The notes below the pieces were generated by a model. That model saw only the letters and a program-made list of their open reading frames with translations, had not been told where the DNA came from and ran no database searches. A DNA stretch of 64,000 nucleotides, taken from NCBI GenBank assembly GCA_947579605.1, contig OX388319.1, forward strand, positions 3,720,001-3,784,000, written 5' to 3'. Below are positions 30,018-43,400 of the stretch, piece by piece. The translations under genes and the position numbers were made by a program. Source of the stretch: Athripsodes cinereus (lineage: Eukaryota; Arthropoda; Insecta; Trichoptera; Leptoceridae). Numbering within the stretch: the stretch's first letter is position 1; each line of letters starts with the position of its first letter.

Positions 30018-33000
30018 GTAAGTTTAATTTATTTTTTCTTTCATTTATTTAGGTATTAATTAATTTAATATTGTTGTAAAAAACACATTAAAATTTTTAA
30101 TTACTTTCTTTTTATTGCTATTATTTAAACCTTTATTATTGTTTTTCATGATAAAATATTGAGTACCTTACTATTGCACTATCATGTTAATTTAATTGAA
30201 TAATTAAAAAAACATGATAAATTTTATGGTGTGTTATTAACTGTTAACATATCTCCATGTCAAAGGAAAACAATACTATGTCATATTTTTTCATATTTTT
30301 TAATCATCGTCATTCCCTTTCAGACGAAATATTCCCTTAGGTGGGTTGAAGCACATTATATTTTGTGATCTTTATATACAAAATCATGACATTTTATTCA
30401 ATTTAAAACAACGCTTAATTATTTTTTTTTAAATATAATATAACACTTTATAATAAATTAAAGATATGTTTTCAATTAAAAAAAAAAACAAACAGCCATG
30501 GCCAATACCAAACGACCCACAATCATTTTTCATTTAAATTTTGTGCTGGTAAAACATGACAAAAAAAATATAATCTTGTTGAAAAATAAATTTTATACCA
30601 AACTGAAAAAAAAAATCTGGCATTGTCTCTTCGACAAGTAGAATGCAATAAAAACTAAAAAAAAAAGTGGTTCCGGCCGGGATCGAACCGGCGACCTTCT
30701 GCGTGTAAAGCAGACGTGATAACCGCTACACTACGGAACCCGCGCTAACACGCGACAAAATTAACTTTCACATTGAACACAACTTGATCTAGATAACATT
30801 GTACTGTATTACGCGCATTTACTTTTAGTATGTACCGATTTGAACCGGTATGTGGACATAATTACATAAGCAATCAACATCTACATATATATATATGTAC
30901 AAGTGTTTTAACTTATGTATATGTTTGTACACTTGGGTATTAAAATAGATTCTTATGCAATACATATAAATTCAATATTAATAAAATTATTTACTTATTT
31001 ATTAAATAATAAACGGCTATTACCTCTTCAATTGGAAAACAATACACTTACTTAATTTATTTTTTTATTTCTTTTTTCTATAGATTATTGATTCCGAGAG
31101 AGATATCTTTCGATTTATCACGTCATTAAGTCGAAAGACGTCTCTCTCGGAATCAATAATCTATAGTAGAAAGAAACACTTGTTTCAAATTACATAATTA
31201 TGGGATTCTACTACGTGTGCACCGACACAATTAATATATTTTTTATTTGTTCAAAACCTACGTAACACACTTCAGACAACACATACAAATAATTATAATC
31301 ACATTCCAAGAGACCATGCATTGCCCAATTTAAAAGTTGATACAAACTATTTGAAATATTTCATTAGCCCATAAGGTTGTCAAATATTATAATATTATTT
31401 TTACAATTTACATATAGATTTACTAAATTGATGCTGCCCAACTAGGTAGATCCTGTACTAGGGCAAACATCTCACAAATATACCAATCATATACACACAA
31501 TATAAAAAGCATTCATCTCCTACATATAGACAATCATTTATAATGTTTTCATTTTTTATGCAGCGATTATTTATTTCTAATGATTCCAATATATCCAACT
31601 TTCTTCCTTTGTCACAGTTATGAATCAATTCTATGTTATCTATTCCAAAGGTGTGTCCCGTATCTATTTATATTAAGCAAATACTGCACTGTAAACTGTT
31701 CATGAAATTATAAAATACAATTTACATAAAAACATTTTATTACTCTACACTCTATAAAATTTAAAATTCAAATACAAGATAAAAAACAGTAGGTATAAAG
31801 GATATAACAAATTGAAATATATGAGAAATTTTAAATAATAATCATAATCTTTGTTGCACAAAAATAGTATAAAATAGAAAAAAACATGACGACATTACTA
31901 ATGAACACATAATCTTTATTTTCTATTAAACAATAACCGAAAAACTAAAGATAATCACCCACCACATTTCAAATTAGACAATATTTTGAAAATGTTAAAT
32001 TTTTCGTACATTTAAATATATTTTTTTCCAAACTATTGTAGGACCATCCTACCCCATGGTGTGTTTAGTGATGTTGTCCAGCAGCTGTTTAAAATAGTAA
32101 AATAATAAATATGTCCATTTTCCAGCATCATGGACAGATCTACGAATAAAATTTCAATTGAGCATTGATACGGAGGATATCGAATCGTTTTACACAATCC
32201 AAAAGACCCTCGAAGGTGCTTACGAGAATGAATGGGTCCAAATAACAAACACCAACGACTTGGGACTGACTACGATGTGCATGTCTGAAGAGGATGTTAG
32301 GGCTTGTGCCTTATATGACAGAAATGGACTTTTGGCTGGGATGCAATTAGCTGTAAGATGGCCGCAAATGATATTTTATTACTAACAATTGACCTTTAAT
32401 GAAGTTTAATTTATCGACAGACGGTTCTTCGTGGAAGTTCATGTTAATAATTTATTTATTAATAAAACAAGATATATATAGTTATTACACTGTAGTTAAC
32501 AGTGGAATAACTATGTATCTTGTCGCTTCCCTTGCTGGATGGGCAGAAAGGATCGAACGCCACGTACATTTCGCTTCCGTCACCATTATAAAATTCCTTG
32601 TTCATGCTCTCCTCCTCATTGTACTCACACTCATTTTAATTACTTTGTCTAACTTACAAGTAAAAGCTGTAATATCCAGTTAATTTTATATTGCATCGAA
32701 AAATTTTGAAACTAGACAGCATATATCCCTTTCATGACACAAGCTTGTACAGCTTTCTGTGAAAGGTTTATAAAGTTGTTTATGGGTTTATAACAAAAAC
32801 CCTTAAAAATTCATCTTATTCACCTTTAAAAATCTAAAAAGATTACAAATCCAAGCCGTTTTGCGGACATCTATAAAGTATTTTTATAAAAAACTTATCA
32901 AAGAAACTAACAACCATGTTGACAAAACTTCCAATTCCCTTTAATGACAAAAAATAGCAACGATTAAAACAAAAATCATTTTATCAGGTCCGTCGTTCAG

Positions 33001-36000
33001 AATTTGAGAGGAGTGCCGTTCCGTACAACCTCAGGAATTTCTCTGTCTTTGAAATGAAAAAACTTGGCCGTGATAATCTGGACGAATACTGGACATCCAT
33101 GTTTCTTATCGTCAGTCCTTCCACGTTGATTGAGGGAGGAAGAGATACCATAGAAAATCTTGGAGAAGGGCTGTGGATTAAGAATGGAAGCGTCTATACT
33201 GAAGTACCAACTGATGAGAGGAGACTTGCTGTGGAGACTCCGTATAGAAAGCAAAATTGTATTCCAACAATCGGTCAGTACTTATTATTTATTTTTATTT
33301 TCCTACTTAAATCATCACTGCTTCAACTTCAAATGTGATAGCCAGTAGACTATCTATCTATACCCTAACGCCATGTCCCAGGTGGGGTAGGCAGAGAGAA
33401 TGGAATGATATACTGATATATCCTTACATACTTCTCTCGCCTGCTTCACATTCATCCAGTTTATCATATCTACCTGCACATCAGTTTCTCTTTCTCAACA
33501 CGCTGCCATCCTGGAGTATTTGATCCACGTGGTCAAGCCATGTAGTTCTTAGATGTCTTTATTTTCTCACACCCCTTCTTTCAGACTATCTGCCCTTATA
33601 CATACCAATAAAAATTTGAACCAAGATGGGTGACACCTCTTTTTGTTAATTTGGAGACCTTAAATAATATCTTCCAATTCTTGACGTTTTACGCAAACCT
33701 ACTCATCTTTTAAAAGATATTGTAAAATTTATATAAATTATATAAAAAATTGGGTGGACTTCACTTAAATAATATTTACATACCTATGACATTACAATAT
33801 CTCCAGCAGGTGAGATAGCAAAAAGATGTATTTTTGTCTATGCTTAAAACGATATGTTCATATTCTCAATAATCCTACGTGTAAAATTACATCAAGTACT
33901 ACATACCTACTATGAGTTTGAGAAAGGGAGTATTAAAATTTCAAGCAAAATTGATTCAGCATTTCTCTGTGCAGCTAATCCAAGCATACAAATATTTTGG
34001 CCCGTTCGAATATATGAAAATATGTATGTCCTCAATGAACTCCGTCATCAGGAAAGACTGGGATAAAATAATACACTCTTTACGAAGTCTCATCCTCTGG
34101 GTAGGCTGTGGACTAAAAACATTTTAAATATCTTATTTATTGCCAGAGATATTAGTGTTATCAGATTTGTATAGAAATAAAATATTTTATTGATTTTTCA
34201 AACATAGAACATATTCATTGAATTGTCAAAAGTATTTAAATCATGGTGTTGCCATTTTTCCAAATAATCTCCTCATTTTTGAGGACAGTACTTATACTAC
34301 ATAATAATTATTTACATATGTTAATTTGTCAATTAGATTTTTATTTCCTGACCGATGGTGGGTTAAACTACTCTAGTATTGTTAATATAATATGATATGG
34401 AATTTTGGGTTTAATATTTTGTTCAGAACAAAGTAATTTCATATTCAGCAAATATTCAGAATTCTACGTAAAGTTCCATTTATACAAGTAACAAACGAGA
34501 AATATATATTTACACAGGCTTTCATGTTACGTTCTACATTTATTAAATGGAAAGGCTTTAAGTGTGAACAGTGCTTAACACTTTTCATATGAAACAGACA
34601 TACGTGAATAATGGCAAATTGAAACTATCAACATTAATATTTCTTAAACATTCATGGATTTATATTATTTGCTAAAGCAAAATTATTCAAACATTTACCT
34701 ATCAGCAGTTTTCTTTTCACTATGCATATTTTAAAATGATATACCTAGATGGTGTATTGAAAACCCCGAAATAATATAGGTTTCCAACTGTTTTCTGTAA
34801 TTTTTTGTGTATCCTACAGAAACAGTAATTTATAAAATATCGCATCGTCGTTGCATATTCAAAAAGGGCTACGTGAATTTATAAATGTTTTGACATTTCT
34901 AGAATAAACTGCTTATAATAACATTATAACCATTTTATAAAGTGATTCTTAGTATCAAATATGAAAATATAATAGTCAAAAAATAATATCACATGCCAAT
35001 AAAAAGTCCAAACAGCAATTATGATGCCCTGATGAACAGTTTTTAAAGAGTATGTCTAAATAAAAATGTTCACATATATCTTTTTAGGATATGCAACGAC
35101 GACATATTAAACGTTATCGTCTACATGACGACAAATGAATTAATAATTAGTGAATTACAGTGAAAGTAGATACTTTAGATACTTATTCGTAGATACGAAC
35201 GATATTATAATATAATATAGAGACATCTATGGTCCAATAGCATAGGTACTAGAGGTGTAATTATGTAGTTAGAGGAATGTTAGACTGAAACCATAAACAA
35301 TGTGATTGACAATCGATATTGTTGGTTTCACTATTATTTTAGCGATTTGAGAGAATAGTGCTGACGGACAGATTATTTCATCTGTCAACATAATATATAT
35401 CTCTTTTAAACAGCGATGATGAAATATTTATTTTTTATGAAAAGGGATCATGTATTTTATCGAGTTTTTTTATTTATGCTTGAAGGTATGGGTTAGTTGG
35501 AAGATATCGCTTCTGCGATAAACTCGCCCATTGCACAATATCATTTATTTGTACCACATTGTTTTATAACTTGATAATTATGTATGATTCTTATTGTGCA
35601 AAAAAGATTATTATTATTATCTCATATCTCATTTATTAAACAAAACAATATTAGATTCTACATTTGAACACAATATAAGATTAACAATAAAATTTAAATA
35701 AAACATTAAATAACAAAAACCATAAAATATTAAAATAAATTTAGGTATATTCAAATGTAGAACCCCAACATTATTCGAGTTGATTCTTCCATGATGTTCT
35801 ATGAAATAGTACAATCATGGGAGATCACTTACAGAGCTACAGGGACAAAAACCTTCTTACTATCCTGGTGGACGATAGAAGTACGGCCTTCTGCATGCTG
35901 TATTTGAGCCTGTCATCTACTCCCAGTTTTCTGAGATTGTTTGACAGACTCTTAGGTATTAAACCATTCACAGACAACACTATAGGCACGATTGTCGTAG

Positions 36001-37378
36001 GTGTTCTCCACATATCTTTGATTTCATGAGCAAGATCAAGATATTTTATTATCTTATCTTGCTCAGCTTTATTTAAATTTTCATCGTGCGGTATAATGAT
36101 GTCTATGATGTATGTTTTACGGCATCTGCGATCAACCAATACAATATCTGGTCGATTAGCTAGAATAGTTCGATCAGTTTGAATTGGTCGATCCCAGTAG
36201 AGTTTAGTGTCATTGTTTTCAAGTACCGATACTGGACAATAATTATAGTATGGTAATTTTGATTCCTGTTCAATTAATTTAAATTTCAAAGCTAAATTTT
36301 GATGTAATATTTTTGCTACCTGATCATGTCTTTTCAAATAGTCTATTCCGGAAAGAAGAGAACATCCAGACAAGACTTATTATTATTATTATTAAGGTAT
36401 GCATATTTTATTCAACATTATCGAATTAACTATTAAGGCAGAGTAAAGACAAAGTATATATAATATGCATTGATATGTATTATACACCATATCATGGCAT
36501 ATTTTGTAATTTGTTATAATTTAGTTTAGTTATAATTTGTTACAGCTTATTTATTTTCGTGTACCTGGGCGTAATACTAGGAATCCCGAAACTTTTTACT
36601 TTGAAAACTGTTCCACTAACTACATAAGTCATACACTATTTCCGCGATTGCATCGCTTAGGTAATGAGCATTTGTCAAACGTGGATTTACATAATACTAA
36701 CCTTTCGGCCCTTCAATCATTTCTGAAAAAAACATTTGACCCTCACATTTAACTTTTATGATGTAAATTTTGTTTCTTTTTCTATTTTTTGTTTATTACC
36801 TATTGTTATATACATAGTTGATAAGAATTATATATTTATATCTATTCTAGGTGCATTTTGCACTATACTATTATTATTTTTATTTTTTTTTTATTATTTC
36901 TCCGTCTACTTTATATAAATTGTTTGTAAATAATTATTTCAATGTCGTCTGTACCATTTGCACTGCGCACTGTTAACGATGGTTGCCGAACTATGCTATA
37001 TGGAAAGGCGCAGTGTGCGGGTACTTGGTACCTAGCATATATTATTATTATTTTATTTTTTGATATTATTAAGTTATACTTCATAGAATAGTTTTACAGA
37101 GATTTGTTGCATTTTGATTGCTAATATTGTCATAGCCTACCTACATACCTTGTATTCTTTTTTTTTGCTGTGTTCTTTGTACCATCATACCTATTATTAT
37201 TATTCTTTGTATTATATTATTAGGTGCTTACTTGATTGATAACATTATTTTGCTGTGTACCTATGCATTGCTGGTGTGTTTGTGTGGGTAGATACCTTTG
37301 TTATATGTTTTCACTATCTGTTGTTTTTATTGTATTTTTTCTTTTCTATGTAAAAGGCTTATATAGCCGTTCACTGTG

Positions 37379-37409
<31 letters not shown>

Positions 37410-40400
37410 ATATTAGTCCACATAGCCAGCATAGTAACCACAAGAGATTGTACTCCATGCCAATAGAAAATAGAATTACTGTACGTTGATTACAAGAAAA
37501 TTTACACAAAAATACATTTAAATCAAATACTATCATTCTTAATGATTGTATAATACTTGGAATAACTTTGTGAAAGTTCATTTTAATAGAATTAAAATAA
37601 ATTAATAACAAAACACTGTTTCACCACGAAAGGTCTATGAGTCAAATATTATTCATAGTGAAAATAATACAGTGTTTCATTTTAAATCTATTTTAATTCA
37701 TAATTACGAATGAGTCAAAAAACTTTACTAATACTATTAAAAATTATTATACGCGCTACCAACGTTTCAACAGGTATCCTGTCATTCTCAAGCGCAATAT
37801 GTGACGAGATTGACAGGATACCTGTTGTAACCTTGGCTGCGCGTATAATTATTTTTAGTGGTATTTGTAAAGTTTTTGGACTCCAAACATACGTAATAAT
37901 AACATAACATAACATACATAGACATTTCACACAGATCGAGCTAGTCCCAAACTAAGATGAATCTTGTATTATGGGTACTAACGCGACGATACACACATAT
38001 ACAATGCACTACACACATATACAATGTAACACCCAGACCCAGGACAATTTGAAAAAGGTCATTCTTCACTTTGCCCTGGCCGGGAATCGAACCCGGGACC
38101 TCGTGACTCAAAGGCAAGAGCGTTACCTCCACGCCACACCGGCCGACTGAATGTTTGTAACTACCACAGCGTTACCGCCAAATCAATAAATAATACTATT
38201 TTAATTCTACTATCATTCAACCAATATCCAGAGGGCGAGTTTAACGTAAAGGCGAGCTTTTTTCCAACTAACCCTAAAGTGACATTCAGGATGGGAAACA
38301 TGCCTCATCGCTGAATTGGAAATGTTAATTGTCTTATTCATAACAAGTATGACATAACGAATGTGCTATTGCACAATATCTTTCTGATGCGAGAAGAGAG
38401 CTATGGATAGAATACGTCTAAATAAATTTAAATGGTTTGGACATGTGGAGTTTATGGATGATGAAATATTAAAAAAGGATTTACCTGTCTGAAAGACGGG
38501 GTGTGAGAAAGCGAGGACGTCCTGCAACAACGTGGCCTGATTACGTGGATCAAACTCTCAAGGACGGCTGCGTTTTGAATAGGAGAAATTGGTGTACATT
38601 GATTATTATTATTATCTTAAAAATGTCACCATGCACTGAGACCATAGCAACTTTTGGCCAAGGCGATCTCAGCAGGATGAGGAGTATTTGTATGAATATA
38701 GAACAAGCGAAATAAGGATGTAAGGATAGATCTGTATGGCATTCCGCTCTCTCTCTGCCTACCCCGCTTTTGACACAGCGTTAGAGAAAAGATAGATAGA
38801 TAAGTCCAATACTTTTGACTGCTTTATCGCAAAAGTTTGTAACAACTTTTTCTGAAAAATATTTGTACATTGTTTGAATTTTTTCTCTGTGGTGTAAGTA
38901 TATCCATAAAGACAAAGTTAATGACACACATAGACCTCAATTTATATAGGAATTATTTATTTTCTACAGATTGATTCATAGATTATTCGCTCTATGAAAT
39001 TATAGATCATAGAGATATGCGTAAAGGAGCGACCAAACAACGTTTTTCTATTTTTGCTTTTTCTTTTATACTCGTATGTGACTGTTTCAATTTTTGATTT
39101 CCTATATTTTTTGCGGTTTTTAAATTAACATTTTGAACACATTATACTAGATATTTAGAACGTGTTAGCATAATATGAAATTACTGCGATTGTGTAACTA
39201 AAATTTTTAAAATTAAACTTTTAATATTATTTGATATCGATAGACAGTGTCACAAATATTTCAATGTTGAAGTTTAAGGTAGTATAGGTTCTTATTTCAA
39301 TTAATTTCTTCAGCATTTTTCATTCAAACTTCCTCTTACATCATATATTTTAAGACATCTATGATTTCCGGTTCAGCGACGAAGTATGTAACCTGCTCCA
39401 AATTCCTTAACTTTTATTGGCACATAGGAACGACTTCTTCATTTTTACAAGCAGTTTACAAGGTGTTGTTAGTATACATTTTTATTGTAAACAGTGGAGT
39501 TCCAGGTAATGAATAGGTCTTCCACTCTTTTTCGAAAGTTTTCGAGTGTCTTGTAAAAAGCAGATGAGACATTTTCTACTACAACTATTTTAACCATTAC
39601 AGTAGCGGTCGGTGAAATTTTCTAACCATTGACCCAAAATATCTTTGTGTATGCCATTATTACCCCCTCCCCTCATTTTGTAAAGGAGATAATCAAAAAT
39701 TGTATTTTATATAATAATTTGCAATACTTCTAAAAATACTAGCTCTAGTACCCATAATACAAGATTCATCTTAGTTTGGGACTAGCTCGATCTGTGTGAA
39801 TTTTCTATGTATGTTATGTTATGTTATGTTTATAAAATATCAAATTAGAAAAGTTTCCTTATTACCCCCAAAATTCATTTCATTTTTACCACATTTTAAG
39901 TACCTAATTTACCCCGGCCGCTACATTACAGTATACCCCACTTATAATTGGCTAATGAATAATTTATTTATTTTTTCTAACGTTTGTGTATATAAGGTAA
40001 CTGTCCTAAATTTTACTTTCATAAATATAAATTTTACAATACTCATAAATAATAGATTCTATTAATTCAATAAATCCATGGTAAATACGTGTCGTTACAG
40101 TCTGACAAACAGTGTAATTAGTTACCATCTGAATATATTTACCTAATCACGTAAATGGAAGCTATCGATTTATATATACATACATATAATGTTGATAACA
40201 ATAATGTACACGTATTATAATAATAATATTCAATGTCAAACCACACAGCTGATTAGAGATGATAACAGAATCACAATCACTGAAATTATTAAAATACAAA
40301 AACAAGGACAGATTATTGATTCTAGAAATAACTGCCTGTTATCTGTTACATAATCATTTGTATTTATATTTTTTAATTCCTTTTACGATTTTAATCCGTT

Positions 40401-43400
40401 AAATTGATATTTTAAGTGCCTAAGTTTGCTATAATAATATTAAAAATCTTTATCTCGTATAATGAGTTACAATCCATTGGATTGGTCTGCAACGAGTTTG
40501 GAATTTCTTCTCCATTCCTCCCTATTTTCAGCTAGTCTCTATAGTTCTATGTATGTGCCACAGTTCATATCCTTCTTCAGTTGGTCTATATAAACGTCTC
40601 TTGGTCTGCCTCTACTCTAAAAACCTTTATTGCACAAAAAAATTTACATTAGTAAATAAACATGGCAGAATTTAAACAAGACAAATAAATAGTATTATAA
40701 TATAGTCGCTTTAATGGAAAAAAAACTTGAAGTGACTCTTTTCCGTAACCGTTTACAACTTGGTGTACACTTAGTGTCACAAACTTCATTCAGTCGCAAT
40801 CTAGTTATACCGTGTCGACGTTATGTATAACTTTTGTGTTCTACACCTTACTCAGTCACTCATACACAATTTGGACAAAGCGTGATGACACTTTGTGCAC
40901 AGTTTGTTTCCTAAACCCCACACACAGATACGGTACTGCGACTGGAATCTATGTACAAACTGTTTTCTATGCAACATTATGTGATTTTAGGAGCATATTT
41001 AGTATTTTATTGGTATTTATCTTGTATTTATGATGTTTGAGTTTTATCAATATTTTATTTAAGTGCCCTATGTATTATGTTTGATTTTTTATCAGTTTGA
41101 CAAAGACATTACACATCGAAACCTGCATACATAATTCACTTAAAAAATACCGGTTAAACTCAAACACCGTATTTTTAATTTTTATTATGCAAATATAGGA
41201 GAAGATATATTATTGAAAGGAACGAGATAATGTTGAAATTCGTATCTTCTCAGTTGATTACAGTTCTGCATTATGTAAAACAATTCACTGCTCTTTTTTG
41301 AACATCCATTCCCTAGTGCCCTTTAATCATGACAGCCAGCAGTAGAGAATCCTGAGCAGGTAGTCAAAGTGTCAAGTTTTAATTTAAACACTGAAATGAA
41401 GGAGGCACGCACATTTTTTTTCGGCTATATGAACGGAAGTAGTTTACAGAAAATCGTAGATATTTACAATATAAAAATTATATTTACAGAAAACCATAGA
41501 CAAAGTACCTAATACCATACGCATACCTAATACCATACGGTTTGTAAAATTGGCTAAGAATGTTTTTGTATACTTTTATTTTATTTTGTTTCATATTATG
41601 TTGTTTGCTTCTCTCGTATAGAGGTACATCGAAAGAGTTTAGTCAAAAGATTTCACACGGAGGTTTTGGCCGGCCAGCCCTTCAGGCTGCCCACTATGGC
41701 GCCTCCGTTGTGGACAAGATTTGTTAAGCGAAGAATTTCGGATAAATGGAAGTCCTCAGACTTCTGCGCTATCCGGGTGGTCGGTGGATCCTTCAATATT
41801 CTAATACCATACGCACAATATTAAAATCTTGTGTCAACAAGCAGTGGGTACTTGAACATTTTCGCTTAATTTATCCAAATCTGGGTCATATTTTTATTTT
41901 TCAAGTAAGCTAAAGAGATAAAGAGTTAGATAGTTCCATGGGCGTCCGGCAAAGAATTGGTCTTCCACTCTTTCCGTAAGCTTTCAAGTGTCCTTTAAAA
42001 TTAGGTGTTTGAAAAAATAAAGACAACATACATCTTAAATTTAGCGATGAGGTTTGTCACGCATATTGATGCTTTATTTTTTTTGTTGACACAGAAAAGA
42101 CGGTTTCCATGTTTATCATATGAAGCTGGTCAACTGTCTACTCCACTTGTGAGAATGTGAGATTGCCAACAGTTCATGAAATAAGCAGAAGTTTTGAATT
42201 CTCGTGAATTCAACAATGAAATGTGTTACTAATTCTAAATATTCTGTCTGCATCACTAACATATTTATAGTATATTTATCACTTATAATAAATGTACTGG
42301 CAATCCCATTTATAAATAAAATTGTTACAATTCCAAGTTCTGTGTTGTCAAGTTTGCAGGGTTACTCTTGACACAATCTTAATCTTGTCTTGATTCTACG
42401 ATGCGCGAAGGGACTGTAGTTAAAATACCGCGCTTCCGCTACCACGAGATTGGTAAGCACGTGTTTTTGACTATACTCACTTCGCGCGTCGTAGAATTGA
42501 GATCAAGACAAGATGAATATCGTATTTAGATTGTGTCAAGAGTAACTCTGTTGGTAAAGTCTCAAACTTTCAACCAGAGGTTCCGTGCTTCAAACCGCAC
42601 TATCTAAATTTCTGTTTGCTTTTTATTTTACAAGACGTATTCTCCATATAATATTGTAGGCACAGTTTGAGGAAGCCTAGTCCATTAGATGGTATCAGAC
42701 ATTGGACATTAGTCTACCCTACATACATTAAAATGTGTGTCAACATATCCATACGAGTAGATACATTTATGTATTATTTATACCATTACGGATCAATGCA
42801 CTGAGGCTTTTAGGGAAATGGAAATCATTGACTTTTAATGTCATATTGGTGACATTAGTGAACACTCTTTAATTATTATTGTTATTACTATTTGAAACAG
42901 TAGATTTAAAATCAATTTGCTGAACACATAATTTTTTTACGTTCCATTCATGAATATCCGGATTGTTTCACATATTTTTTTCAACTACTTATCCAATTTA
43001 AGAAGAATATCCAAATTATATGTTTTGAAGCACTTTTCCAATTTAAATAGAATATCCAAATCACGTCACACATTTTTCTATTACTTATCCAATTTAAGAA
43101 TAATATCCAAATTATATCAAATATGTTTTTATGCACTTCTCCAATTTAAAAAGAATATCCAAATTTTATCACAATTTTTTTTAACTTCTTTTCCAATTCA
43201 AGCAGAATATCCAAATTATATCACATATTTTTTTTAACTAAGTACTTATCCAATTTATTTATTTATTTATTTAAAACAGCATACGGCATCATAGCCATTA
43301 ATAACATATTTAACCATAACAAAAAACATGAATATTATATATTTACAATACATACTCTAACTATCGTAAAAAAAAATATTGCACAATATAATTCATAGTA

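Larger units (their letters stand above)
30018..32125 (+). other. Gene A intron 1
   Basis: Holds a tRNA-Val gene on the other strand and a strong hairpin (31079-31165). A LINE-like text at 32035-32085 (CTATTGTAGGACCATCCTAC) also occurs at 55945. Otherwise AT-rich. Confidence 0.6.

Noticed and set aside
33335..33523. Extension of gene A coding past exon 3
   Set aside because: It enters the reverse RTE fragment; the donor at 33274 and the paralogues end the exon there.
35817..36029. Plus-strand 70-codon frame
   Set aside because: It is the antisense shadow of the Dong-like endonuclease frame.
42541..42610. tRNA-like sequence (GTTGGTAAAGTCTC with a B-box-like arm)
   Set aside because: Acceptor and anticodon stems do not pair; at best an old SINE head.
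42950..43237. 95-codon frame with internal repeats
   Set aside because: It is a translation of the 57-bp minisatellite, not a repeat protein.
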